Below are positions 1 through 8,170 of a stretch of 64,000 nucleotides of DNA, in pieces. Below the pieces are notes generated by a model. It was given only the letters and a program-made list of their open reading frames with translations. It did no database searches and had not been told where the DNA came from. The position numbers and the translations under genes were made by a program. Source of the DNA: Kumtagia yinganensis. Lineage in GTDB: Bacteria; Pseudomonadota; Alphaproteobacteria; Rhizobiales; Rhizobiaceae. The stretch spans positions 21,065 to 85,064 of the forward strand of contig NZ_JBEBMH010000025.1 of NCBI RefSeq assembly GCF_040081985.1. The letters run 5' to 3'. The first letter of the stretch is position 1; the number at the start of each line of letters is the position of its first letter.

Positions 1-1
1 T

Positions 2-271
2 TATTCCTATGCCTTGCGGATTGCGATCCTGCCGACGATCACCCTGCTCGGCGTCGGCATCGGCCACATGCTGTCGTCCTCGGTCTTCGCCGAAATCGTC
101 TTCGCGAGGCCGGGCATCGGCAAGCTCGTCTATGAAGCCATTTCCGTCCGCAACTATCCGATCGTCACCGGCGCCGTGCTGGTGACGACCGTCTTCTTCG
201 TCGTCGTCAACGTGCTTGCCGACATCGTCATCGGCGCATTGGATCCCCGTGTCAGAGCAAGCTTTGATTGA
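2..271 (+). CDS. Dipeptide/oligopeptide ABC transporter permease, DppB type (3' end only)
   Basis: The reading frame is open from the window edge, so only about the last 89 residues are present. They carry the typical end of a DppB/OppB inner-membrane permease: the conserved stretch ending FARPGIGKLVYEA that follows the EAA coupling loop, one strongly hydrophobic segment (about VTGAVLVTTVFFVVVNVLAD) and the closing DPRVR motif. It would pair with the next gene to form the membrane channel of a peptide or small-solute importer. Its stop codon lies inside the next gene (GTG start at 249), so the two are translationally coupled. The transported substrate cannot be read from this fragment. Confidence 0.9.
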   Translation, partial: YSYALRIAILPTITLLGVGIGHMLSSSVFAEIVFARPGIGKLVYEAISVRNYPIVTGAVLVTTVFFVVVNVLADIVIGALDPRVRASFD

Positions 272-1136
272 GCAGCGGCCGCTGACGCGGCTCGGCGGCC
301 TGGGACGGGTCCTGCGGCGCATCATGCGCGAGCCGCTCGGCGCGCTCGGGCTGTCCCTTGTCGTGTTCGTCGTCTTCATGGCGCTGTTCGCCGACTTGCT
401 CTCCTCCTATGCGCCCACCAAGCTCTCGCCCGCCGACCGCTTTCAGCCGGCAAGCTGGCTGCATCTTCTCGGCACCGACCATCTCGGTCGTGATCTGTTC
501 TCGCGCGTGCTGCATGGCGGCCGCATCGCACTTGCCATCGCCCTCGGCGCAACGGGAGCATCGCTCGTCATCGGCATCGTGCTCGGCCTTGTCGCCGGCT
601 ACGGACCGCGCTGGCTCGACAATCTGATGCTTCTTCTGTTCGATGCGCTGAAGAGTTTTCCAACCGTGATGCTGGCCCTGACGCTGGTGACGCTCACCGG
701 CCCGTCGCTCACGGCCGTCGTGGTTGTCGTCGTTCTCGTCAGCGTGCCCGGGTACGCGCGCATCATCCGCACGCAGACCTTGGTCCTGAAGTCGGCCGAA
801 CACGTCATGGCGGCGCGTTCGATGGGGGCAAGCACGACCCGCATCCTCGCCGTCCACATCATGCCCAACGTCATCGGCCCCATCCTGATCCTCGCCTCGA
901 TGGACATTCCGGTCGTGGTGGCGATCGAGGCGGGTCTAAGCTTCCTCGGCCTCGGCGTGCGGCCACCCATGCCGAGTTGGGGCTCGATCCTGAACGACGG
1001 CTTCGCCAACATCCGCGACTCCTACTGGATCGTCGTCGCGGGCGGTCTCCCGATCGTTCTGACGACGCTCGGCTTCACCTTCCTCGGAGAGACGTTGCGC
1101 GATGTCTTCGACCCGCGGCTGAGGGGGCGCGGATGA
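249..1136 (+). CDS. Dipeptide/oligopeptide ABC transporter permease, DppC type
   Basis: This is the second inner-membrane subunit of a peptide-type (PepT family) ABC importer. I chose GTG 249 because it overlaps the upstream stop by 23 nt and gives a normal 295-aa length; an upstream ATG at 216 lies in DppB coding sequence. Visible features are an N-terminal membrane segment (LGLSLVVFVVFMALFADLL), the extracytoplasmic signature LLGTDHLGRDLFSRVLHGGR, an EAA-type coupling loop (AARSMGASTTRILAVHIMPN) and the family motif EAGLSFLGLGVRPPMPSWG. The gene ends ATGA, overlapping the next start by 4 bp. It is one gene of an operon running to the MttB-like gene at 6727. Confidence 0.93.
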   Translation: MSEQALIEQRPLTRLGGLGRVLRRIMREPLGALGLSLVVFVVFMALFADLLSSYAPTKLSPADRFQPASWLHLLGTDHLGRDLFSRVLHGGRIALAIALGATGASLVIGIVLGLVAGYGPRWLDNLMLLLFDALKSFPTVMLALTLVTLTGPSLTAVVVVVVLVSVPGYARIIRTQTLVLKSAEHVMAARSMGASTTRILAVHIMPNVIGPILILASMDIPVVVAIEAGLSFLGLGVRPPMPSWGSILNDGFANIRDSYWIVVAGGLPIVLTTLGFTFLGETLRDVFDPRLRGRG

Positions 1137-2119
1137 CGGTCCTCGACGTCCGCGACCTCAGCGTCGATTTCGCCACCGAGGGCGGCACCCTTCAGGCCTT
1201 GAAAAAGGTCGAACTGACCGTGCCGAAGAATCGCATCGTCGGTGTCGTTGGCGAATCCGGCTGTGGCAAGTCCACGCTGATCAACGCCATTCTCGGACTG
1301 CTCGCCGACAATGGCAGCGTCACGTCCGGCCGTATTCTTTTCGAGCAAGGCCAGGACCTTGCGCATCTCGACGGCGCGGCGATGCGCGCCCTGCGCGGGC
1401 GCAAGATCGCCACCGTATTCCAGGATCCGATGGGCGCGCTCAACCCGGTGCTGTCCGTCGGCCGGCAGATGCGCGACATCCAGTACCGGTCCAGCGTATC
1501 CCGCAAGGAAAAGGATGCGCGTTCCGTCGCTATGCTGCGCAAGGTTCGCATACCCGATCCGGAAAAGCGCCTGTCGCAGTTCCCGCATGAATTCTCCGGC
1601 GGCATGAAGCAGCGCATCGCCATCGCCATGGCGCTGATGATGGAACCCTCACTGCTGATCGCCGACGAGCCGACCACGGCGCTCGACGCGACACTCGAAG
1701 TCACGATCATCGAGCTTCTCAAAGAACTCCAGCAGCAGATCGGCTGCTCGGTCCTGTTCATCTCGCACCATCTCGGCGTCATTGCCGAACTCTGCGACGA
1801 GATGATCGTCATGTATGCAGGCGAGGTGGTGGAGCGCGGCACGACCCGCGACATCTTCCACAATGCGCGCCATCCATACACACGCAAGCTGCTGGCCTGC
1901 GATCCCGCCCGCCTATCGCATCGGGCGGCGCGCCTGCCGACCATTCCCGGCACGCTGCCCGACCTGCGTCGTCGGCCGACAGGTTGCGTCTTCAAGACGC
2001 GCTGTGAGATCGCCGACGGAGTCTGTTCCTCCATGCCACCGGACACCGTCATCGCCGAAGGCCATGTCGCTCGGTGCTGGCACACGAGCGAGGCGCTGAC
2101 GGTGGAAGCCACGGCATGA
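1133..2119 (+). CDS. Peptide-type ABC transporter ATPase, DppD type
   Basis: This is the cytoplasmic ATP-binding subunit (328 aa) that drives the DppBC channel. The ATG at 1133 overlaps the upstream stop (ATGA); a longer frame opens upstream but has no coupling logic. Walker A is GESGCGKST (about residues 40-48), the signature is FSGGMKQR (about 153), and Walker B is LLIADEPTTALD (about 173-184), followed by the H-loop ISHHLG. The C-terminal OppD/DppD extension with the Cys-containing motif (GCVFKTRCEIADGVC) is intact, as expected for this subfamily, which often binds an iron-sulfur cluster there. It overlaps the next ATPase gene by 4 bp, forming the usual DF heterodimer pair. Confidence 0.94.
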   Translation: MTVLDVRDLSVDFATEGGTLQALKKVELTVPKNRIVGVVGESGCGKSTLINAILGLLADNGSVTSGRILFEQGQDLAHLDGAAMRALRGRKIATVFQDPMGALNPVLSVGRQMRDIQYRSSVSRKEKDARSVAMLRKVRIPDPEKRLSQFPHEFSGGMKQRIAIAMALMMEPSLLIADEPTTALDATLEVTIIELLKELQQQIGCSVLFISHHLGVIAELCDEMIVMYAGEVVERGTTRDIFHNARHPYTRKLLACDPARLSHRAARLPTIPGTLPDLRRRPTGCVFKTRCEIADGVCSSMPPDTVIAEGHVARCWHTSEALTVEATA

Positions 2120-3123
2120 CGTCTGAACCGCTGCTGACCGTCTCTGACCTGCGTGTGCGGTTCCGCATGGGCGGGATCATGGCCGGTCTGTCGGGTCAGC
2201 CGACCAGCATCGAAGCGGTCGCCGGTGTCAGCTTCTCTCTGGAGCGCGGCCGCACCTTCGCGCTTGTCGGTGAATCCGGCTCCGGCAAGACAACGCTGGC
2301 ACGCGCTGTGAACGGGCTCCAGGACGCCGCCGGCGGCTCGATCCGCTTTGAAGGTCGTGAACTGCGGGATATTTCGAAAGCCGACTGGAAACCGCTTCGC
2401 CGCCGCATGTCAATGATGTTCCAGGACCCGGTCGGCTCGTTGTCACCGCGTCTCAGCGTGCGCTCGATCCTGGCCGAACCCTTCGCCATTCACGGGTTGT
2501 CGGGCAAAGACGCGAATGCCGAGGTCCTGCGTCTGCTCGCGCTGGTCGGCCTGCCGCGCGACTTCGCCGAGCGCTACCCGCACCAGCTTTCAGGCGGCCA
2601 GGCCCGGCGTGTCGGTGTGGCGCGCGCCGTCGCCCTTGATCCGGTGCTGATCATCGCCGACGAGCCGACCGCAGGCCTCGATGTATCGGTGCAGGGCGAG
2701 GTTCTGAACCTGCTCAACGACCTGCGCGACCGCATGGGCCTGTCGCTGCTTATCATCACACACAACCTGCATGTCGTGCGCCAGATCGCCGACAGCATGG
2801 CGGTGATGTATCTCGGCCGCTTCGTCGAGGATGGCGAGACCGAGGCGATCTTCGCCGCGCCGCATCATCCCTACACGGCGGCCTTGCTGTCAGCCAATCC
2901 CGAGCCGGATCCGGACAAGGTGCACAACCGCATCGCGCTGCCGGCTGAAGTCCCCTCTCTGCTTGCGCGGCCTTCCGGCTGCGAGTTCCACACAAGATGC
3001 CCCTTCGCGCGCGACAAGTGCGCGACCGATGCCCCTCACCCGATGCGAATGGGCGCGAGCCTTTTCACCTGCCATTTTCCACTAAACACAGAGACCGAGG
3101 CGGCACGCGCCAGCACCGGTTAG
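2116..3123 (+). CDS. Peptide-type ABC transporter ATPase, DppF type
   Basis: This is the partner ATPase (335 aa) of the preceding subunit. The start at ATG 2116 overlaps the previous stop (ATGA). Walker A is GESGSGKTT (about 53-61), the signature is LSGGQARRV (about 157), Walker B is LIIADEPTAGLD (about 178), and the H-loop is ITHNLH. The C-terminal oligopeptide-type motif CEFHTRCPFARDKC is present. The protein carries a short insertion before Walker A (MGGIMAGLSGQPTSIEA) where DppF proteins often have variable sequence. No substrate-binding protein gene is visible, so it probably lies upstream of the window. Confidence 0.94.
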   Translation: MTSEPLLTVSDLRVRFRMGGIMAGLSGQPTSIEAVAGVSFSLERGRTFALVGESGSGKTTLARAVNGLQDAAGGSIRFEGRELRDISKADWKPLRRRMSMMFQDPVGSLSPRLSVRSILAEPFAIHGLSGKDANAEVLRLLALVGLPRDFAERYPHQLSGGQARRVGVARAVALDPVLIIADEPTAGLDVSVQGEVLNLLNDLRDRMGLSLLIITHNLHVVRQIADSMAVMYLGRFVEDGETEAIFAAPHHPYTAALLSANPEPDPDKVHNRIALPAEVPSLLARPSGCEFHTRCPFARDKCATDAPHPMRMGASLFTCHFPLNTETEAARASTG

Positions 3124-3132
3124 GAGAATATG

Positions 3133-5160
3133 ATGGACGACATTCGCGTGGTCACCGAGTTTCCCCGCACGGTGCGCGAGATCGAGAACACGTGGATTCC
3201 CATGCCGGACGGCGTGAAGCTCGCCGCGCGCATCTGGCTGCCTGAGGACGCGGAAGCCGACCCTGTTCCCGCCATCCTGGAATATCTTCCCTATCGCAAG
3301 CGCGACGGAACGGTGGAACGCGACGCGCTCACGCACCCCTACTTTGCCGGCCACGGCTATGCCTGCGTACGCGTCGATATGCGTGGGACCGGCGACAGCG
3401 AAGGCATCTGCAAAGGCGAATATCTCAAGCAGGAGCAGGACGACTGCCTCGCCGTCATCGATTGGCTCGCTGAACAGTGCTGGTGCTCGGGCGCGGTCGG
3501 CATGATCGGCATTAGTTGGGGCGGCTTTAACGGGCTGCAGGTAGCGGCCCGCCGCCCGCCGGCCCTGAAGGCGGTGATCTCGCTGTGTTCGACCGACGAC
3601 CGTTATAATGACGATGTGCATTATCTCGGCGGCGCACAGATGTGCGACAATCTGATCTGGGGCACCACTGCCTGGGCCATCGCCATGACACCTCCCGACC
3701 CCCTGATCGTCGGCGATCGCTGGCGCAAGATGTGGGAAGACCGGCTGAACGGCAACGGCATCTGGATGCAGGACTGGTTCGAGCACCAGCGCCGCGACGA
3801 CTTCTACAAACACGGCTCGATCTGCGAGAACTATGCCGACGTGGAGATACCGGTCTATGCCGTTGGCGGTTGGGCCGACGGCTATCCCAACCCGATTTTC
3901 CGCATGCTTGAGAACCTGCCCGGCATCCGCAAGGGTCTGATCGGCCCATGGGGACACAAATATCCGCACTTCGCCATGCCGGGACCGCGCATGGGTTTCC
4001 TGGAGGAATGCCTGCGCTGGTGGGACCAATATCTGAAGGACATCGACACCGGCATCGCCGACGAGCCAATGCTGCGCGCCTGGGTGCAAGATCCCATCCC
4101 ACCGGCTGCGATCTATGACGAGCGACCCGGCCGCTGGGTCGCCGAACCGTCGTGGCCTGGCGCCGGCGTTGGCGAATTGTCCCTGGCGCTGGCCCCCGGT
4201 CGCCTTGCGGCCAATGTCCGCAGCGACGAGGTCCTGCCGATTTCCTCGCCCGAGACCGCCGGGCTGTCCTCCGGCGCATGGTGCGGCTACGGCGTCCTGC
4301 CGACCTTGCCAGTCGATCAGCGCATGGAGGCCGGCAACTCGCTCATCTTCGAGACGGAACCGTTGACGGAAGCCGCCGAAATCCTCGGCTTTCCCGAATT
4401 CGAGGTGACGCTGGCGTCCGACAAGCCGGTGGCGCTGATTTCGGCAACGATGTCGCTGGTGTTGGAAGACGGCGCTGCCGCACGCGTAAGCTATGGCATC
4501 CTCAACCTCACGCACCGGCACGGGGATCTCGACCTCGAACCGATGACGCCGGGCAAGACGGAAACCATCGGGATGAAGCTGCGCTGCTGCGGTCAGCGAT
4601 TTGAGAAAGGCCAGCGCATCCGGCTCGCCGTTGCGACGGCACACTGGCCGATCGTTTTTCCCGGACCCGAGAAGGTGACACTGTCTATCCATTGTGCCGG
4701 CAGCAGGCTGATCTTGCCGGTTCGCAAGCCGCAAGCCGTGGATGGCGCGCTAGCGGACTTTAAAAGGCCCGAGAGCGCGAAGCCAACGGAGCAGAAGGTC
4801 ATCAAGGCCGGCGAGCCGTTCCGTCGCGAGGTGACGACGAACCAGGTCAACGGCGAGACTGCCTATACCCTGATCAATGACGCCGGCACGGTGCTGCATC
4901 CGCATACGGGTATCACGCTCTCCGCTAAGCACACGGAGGTCTTCACCGTTCATCCCGACGATCCGAATTCGGCGCGTGGCACCGTCACCTGGAACAAAGC
5001 CTATTCGCGCGGCGACTGGGAGGCGCGGGTATCGGTGTCCGCTACCGTGCGGGCGCTGCGGGATGTCTGGCGGATGGAAACGCACATCGTCGCCCGGGAC
5101 GGTGATGAGATCGTGGTCGATCGCAATGAGGTCAGGGAGTTTCCGCGCGATCTGAACTGA
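3133..5160 (+). CDS. CocE/NonD-type (peptidase S15-like) alpha/beta hydrolase
   Basis: This is a 675-aa serine hydrolase of the X-Pro dipeptidyl-peptidase/cocaine-esterase family, which cleaves amide or ester bonds of small substrates. There are two adjacent ATGs, at 3130 and 3133; the Shine-Dalgarno AGGAGA at 3122-3127 leaves better spacing for 3133. The N-terminal alpha/beta-hydrolase part has the nucleophile elbow GISWGG (Ser about 128), an acid in VGGWADGYPN (Asp about 249) and GPWGHKYPH (His about 275). The remaining C-terminal part is the beta-rich jelly-roll typical of S15 proteins. No signal peptide is seen, so it is probably cytoplasmic. It starts 9 nt after the DppF-like ATPase gene, which suggests it processes what that transporter imports. 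Confidence 0.9.
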   Translation: MDDIRVVTEFPRTVREIENTWIPMPDGVKLAARIWLPEDAEADPVPAILEYLPYRKRDGTVERDALTHPYFAGHGYACVRVDMRGTGDSEGICKGEYLKQEQDDCLAVIDWLAEQCWCSGAVGMIGISWGGFNGLQVAARRPPALKAVISLCSTDDRYNDDVHYLGGAQMCDNLIWGTTAWAIAMTPPDPLIVGDRWRKMWEDRLNGNGIWMQDWFEHQRRDDFYKHGSICENYADVEIPVYAVGGWADGYPNPIFRMLENLPGIRKGLIGPWGHKYPHFAMPGPRMGFLEECLRWWDQYLKDIDTGIADEPMLRAWVQDPIPPAAIYDERPGRWVAEPSWPGAGVGELSLALAPGRLAANVRSDEVLPISSPETAGLSSGAWCGYGVLPTLPVDQRMEAGNSLIFETEPLTEAAEILGFPEFEVTLASDKPVALISATMSLVLEDGAAARVSYGILNLTHRHGDLDLEPMTPGKTETIGMKLRCCGQRFEKGQRIRLAVATAHWPIVFPGPEKVTLSIHCAGSRLILPVRKPQAVDGALADFKRPESAKPTEQKVIKAGEPFRREVTTNQVNGETAYTLINDAGTVLHPHTGITLSAKHTEVFTVHPDDPNSARGTVTWNKAYSRGDWEARVSVSATVRALRDVWRMETHIVARDGDEIVVDRNEVREFPRDLN

Positions 5161-5179
5161 GGCGCGGCGGGGAGGACGT

Positions 5180-6727
5180 GTGAGCGAGACGAGGGCAGAT
5201 GAACGCGCAGCCCGCAGACGAGGGCGCGGTGCGGTTGGCGCTCAGACGACGCGCAAGGTAGACTACCACAATCTGCGCAGCCCATTCTTGCCACAACACG
5301 TCTTTTCCGACGACCAAGTCGCCGCGATTCACGATACCGCGCTCCGCGTGCTTGAAGAACTCGGCATGCGTATTCTCTTGCCGGAGGCCCGCGCGATCTT
5401 TGCCGCGGCCGGCGCATTGGTCGACGAAGAGACGCAGATGGTGCGGATCGGCCGCGACCTGGTCGCCGCCTCCCTTGCTGCTGCGCCGCGCTCGATTCAT
5501 TGTCATGCCGGCGTGCCCGACCGCGACGTGAAGCTCGAACTTGGCGTGATGACCTTCATCGGCGGCAGCGGTGCGCCTAACGTGACCGACCGGGAGCGTG
5601 GCCGGCGCGCCGGCACGCTTCAGGATTTCTCCGATTTCGTACGCCTGGTCCAAGGCTTCGATGCCCTGCAGATCCAGGGTGCCTATGTCGAGCCGCAAGA
5701 CGTCGATATCCGCGTCCGGCACTACGCCGCGACGCGTGCGCAGTTGACCCTTTCCGACAAGCTGCCCTTCATCTTCGCGCGGGGGACGCCGCAGGTCCAA
5801 GACGTGTTCGAGATGATCCGGCTGGCGCGGGGACTCTCGCACGACACCATTCGCAACGGCGTCCATTGCTACACCGTCATCAACACCAACTCGCCTCGGC
5901 AGCTCGACATACCCATGGCGCAGGGCATCATCGACTTCGCCCGAGCCGGGCAGGTTTCCATTATCACGCCCTTCTGCCTTGCCGGCGCAATGGCGCCGAT
6001 AACAGTCGCGGGCGCATTGACGCTTCAGCATGCGGAGGCGCTGGCTGGCATCACCCTCGCTCAGTTGGCCCGGCCAGGCGCGCCGGTCCTTTACGGAAGC
6101 TTCTCCTCGAATGTCGACATGAAATCCGGTGCGCCCGCCTTCGGCACTCCTGAGCACGTCAAGGCAACGCTCGGCGCCGGTCAGCTCGCGCGCCACCTCG
6201 GCCTGCCCTGGCGCTCAGGTGGTGGTAGTGCGGCCAATGTCTCGGACGCGCAAGCCGCACATGAAAGTCAGTTCGCACTGTGGGGCTCGGTGTTGGCCGG
6301 TGCCACAGTCTGTATCCACGCCGCTGGCTGGCTGGAAGGCGGCCTCAACGTTTCCTTCGAGAAGCTCATAACGGATCTGGAGGCGCTGCAATCAATCGCC
6401 GAACTCTGCCGTGAAACACCGGGCGACGACAATGCCATAGGCTTCGACGCTATCGCCGAGGTCCAGCCCGGCGGTCATTTCTTCGCTGCCGCGCATACGA
6501 TGAGCCGTTACCGCGACGCGTTCTACGAGCCACTCGTGGCGGACTGGCAGAATTTTGGCAATTGGACAAAATCCGGATCGCGCACAGCGACCGAGCGCGC
6601 AACCGGGATATGGAAGAAGCGGCTCGCCGAATTCACGCCGCCCGCCGCAGCCGCCACAACCGCCGAAGCACTCGATGAGTTCATCACTCGGCGTTCCGCG
6701 GAAGGCGGCGCCCCTCCCGTGTCCTGA
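5180..6727 (+). CDS. MttB-family (trimethylamine methyltransferase-like) protein, non-pyrrolysine
   Basis: This 515-aa protein has the fold and length of MttB/MtgB methyltransferases, which move a methyl group from a quaternary or methylated amine to a corrinoid protein. The GTG start at 5180 follows GGAGGA. The N-terminal region (VLEELGMRILLPEARAIFAAAGA) and the central barrel (FIGGSGAPN, PFCLAGAMAPIT, GAPVLYGSFSSN) are characteristic. The frame is uninterrupted, so there is no amber codon and no pyrrolysine; the protein belongs with the glycine-betaine-type branch. The corrinoid protein and the methylcorrinoid:THF methyltransferase it would need are not in the window. It is the last gene of the importer-hydrolase operon. 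Confidence 0.88.
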   Translation: MSETRADERAARRRGRGAVGAQTTRKVDYHNLRSPFLPQHVFSDDQVAAIHDTALRVLEELGMRILLPEARAIFAAAGALVDEETQMVRIGRDLVAASLAAAPRSIHCHAGVPDRDVKLELGVMTFIGGSGAPNVTDRERGRRAGTLQDFSDFVRLVQGFDALQIQGAYVEPQDVDIRVRHYAATRAQLTLSDKLPFIFARGTPQVQDVFEMIRLARGLSHDTIRNGVHCYTVINTNSPRQLDIPMAQGIIDFARAGQVSIITPFCLAGAMAPITVAGALTLQHAEALAGITLAQLARPGAPVLYGSFSSNVDMKSGAPAFGTPEHVKATLGAGQLARHLGLPWRSGGGSAANVSDAQAAHESQFALWGSVLAGATVCIHAAGWLEGGLNVSFEKLITDLEALQSIAELCRETPGDDNAIGFDAIAEVQPGGHFFAAAHTMSRYRDAFYEPLVADWQNFGNWTKSGSRTATERATGIWKKRLAEFTPPAAAATTAEALDEFITRRSAEGGAPPVS

Positions 6728-6731
6728 GCCG

Positions 6732-6748
6732 TAGCCGCTTGCCGGCTA
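6732..6748. terminator. Short hairpin between convergent genes
   Basis: The arms TAGCCG and CGGCTA (6732-6737 and 6743-6748) flank a 5-nt loop in the 18-nt space between the MttB-like gene and the convergent TetR gene, whose stop codon is in the right arm. A few Ts follow on the plus strand. It is weak and possibly bidirectional. Confidence 0.35.
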
Positions 6749-7417
6749 TTTCCCTTCGCGCGATGTCACACGCCGCGTGAATTCTACGAAAGCGTCAAAC
6801 TCGTGCGGGGTCGGATCCTTGCCGGTATGGGTCTTGACGTAGGCCGGTACCAGAGACAGACGATTGCGCATGGGCTCGACGATCTCGAGCGAGTAGTATC
6901 CGATCTGCACGAAGTAGAGGACGCGTGCCCTTACGAAAGCTTCCGTTTCCTCGTAGCCGTACCGCCGGAACATTTCCCGGATGGCGTCGACGCGCGTGTC
7001 GTCGGCCTCGTCGACGATCCTGTGCACGTCTGGCGACTGCCTGGCCCAGGCTCGGATCGCGAAATCGAGCCGCGGATCGAAGAGCGTTTCGTCGACCCAG
7101 TTTTCAAACACATTCAGCACGGCTTCAGTGATGGTATCAGCCGGTCGCGATGCGCGTTCCACGATAACTTGTGTGTTGCGGTTGCGCCAATAGTCCAGAA
7201 GGTGGTCAAGCAGATCCTGGCGGCTCTTGAAATACCAGTAGAAACTCGACCGCGAGACACCAAGGCGCTGTCCGAGCGAGAGAATGCGCACCGATTCCAC
7301 ACCTTCGGACACCATGGCTTCAAGCGCGATGTTTAGCCAATCCTCGCGCGTCACCTTGATGTTGCCTGTCGCGACCGGGCGGCGATCCTCATCTTGGTCG
7401 GTAGGGCTCGCGAACAT
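6746..7417 (-). CDS. TetR/AcrR family transcriptional regulator
   Basis: This 223-aa protein has the usual TetR layout. The N-terminal helix-turn-helix is at about residues 25-70 (motif LGQRLGVSRSSFYWYFKSRQDLLDHLL), and the rest is a helical ligand-binding and dimerisation domain. It is convergent with the transporter-hydrolase-methyltransferase operon and divergent, across 753 bp, from the large operon that starts at 8171, so it could control either one. The first ATG has no strong Shine-Dalgarno sequence, so the start could be a little further in. The ligand cannot be inferred. Confidence 0.92.
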   Translation of the reverse strand: MFASPTDQDEDRRPVATGNIKVTREDWLNIALEAMVSEGVESVRILSLGQRLGVSRSSFYWYFKSRQDLLDHLLDYWRNRNTQVIVERASRPADTITEAVLNVFENWVDETLFDPRLDFAIRAWARQSPDVHRIVDEADDTRVDAIREMFRRYGYEETEAFVRARVLYFVQIGYYSLEIVEPMRNRLSLVPAYVKTHTGKDPTPHEFDAFVEFTRRVTSREGK

Positions 7418-8170
7418 TGAGGTCAGACGCTTTCAACCAAGGAGAATGATCGGCGCGACGCTGCTACAGCCGCGCAGAACGTTCAAGTCATTGCCATCTT
7501 TAACGCGCGGCCTGGCACTTGATGTGCGCGCGAGTTCAGGTGGGGAACCTCAAAGGTCTGAGCCACGTCCGCCTTTAAGTGGCCGCGGCCTGCCAGAATG
7601 ACCGACATTGGCGGCGCCACTGTTCTTGCGAAGTCGCAGGCTCACTGTCAATCCGCAAATTCACGCAGAAAATGACGAACACCTGCAAATCGGCTTCCAC
7701 GACCTTCCGGAAAATCCAAAAGTCACCGCGGTCTCTTCCATGGGCATCTCCTGAGAGTGTGCATCACAGCGGCACCGCGGTCGGAGTCTGCAATGGCTTC
7801 GAAAACTTCGCGGTGCAGATCTACATACCTACGCCAGGCATTTTTGCCGACCTGCATCAGATTGCTCGTCGGATAACCATAGTTTTGCAATGGGTGAACA
7901 TCCAGCAGCGATCTTTAACAAAATAGCGCCTGTCATCCTTATGACTAATTAGATATAATAAAATTTTAACTTTTACTGCTTGCGCCATATTCGACGGTTC
8001 TGTTTTCTCATTGCAAATTGAAGATTCCCCTTCCCTTAGGGAAATCTAGATGCTCTATTAAGCGCATCAACATTTTTGCAGCCACCCGAGAAGATACCGT
8101 AAAGTAGAAGCTCTCGGCTTTTGTACTTGAGCGTTTTCGAGAATGACGTAACCCGAGGGGAGGGCGGGGC
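7418..8170. other. 753-bp non-coding region upstream of the giant-protein operon
   Basis: No convincing gene lies here; the one open stretch of 115 codons (7579-7926) has no family resemblance, no Shine-Dalgarno sequence and shifting codon use. From about 7900 to 8130 the DNA becomes markedly AT-rich compared with both sides, as expected for a regulatory region. The operon's first gene is preceded by a purine-rich Shine-Dalgarno stretch ending GGGGAGGGCGGGGC. Confidence 0.6.
7930..7959 (+). promoter_or_regulatory. Candidate sigma70-type promoter for the operon starting at 8171
   Basis: CTGTCA at 7930-7935 is followed after 18 nt by a perfect TATAAT at 7954-7959, inside the AT-rich part of the upstream region. 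If used, it leaves a leader of about 200 nt. The call rests on sequence pattern only. Confidence 0.35.

Noticed and set aside
3082..4734. Minus-strand open frame of 550 codons opposite the CocE-like hydrolase
   Set aside because: No recognisable motif, and the sense strand has the full catalytic triad.
5180..6727. Pyrrolysine-dependent trimethylamine methyltransferase
   Set aside because: There is no in-frame amber codon; the frame is continuous at full family length, so it is a non-pyrrolysine member.
7579..7926. Plus-strand 115-codon frame in the intergenic region
   Set aside because: No ribosome-binding site, no family resemblance, and it runs into the AT-rich promoter zone.
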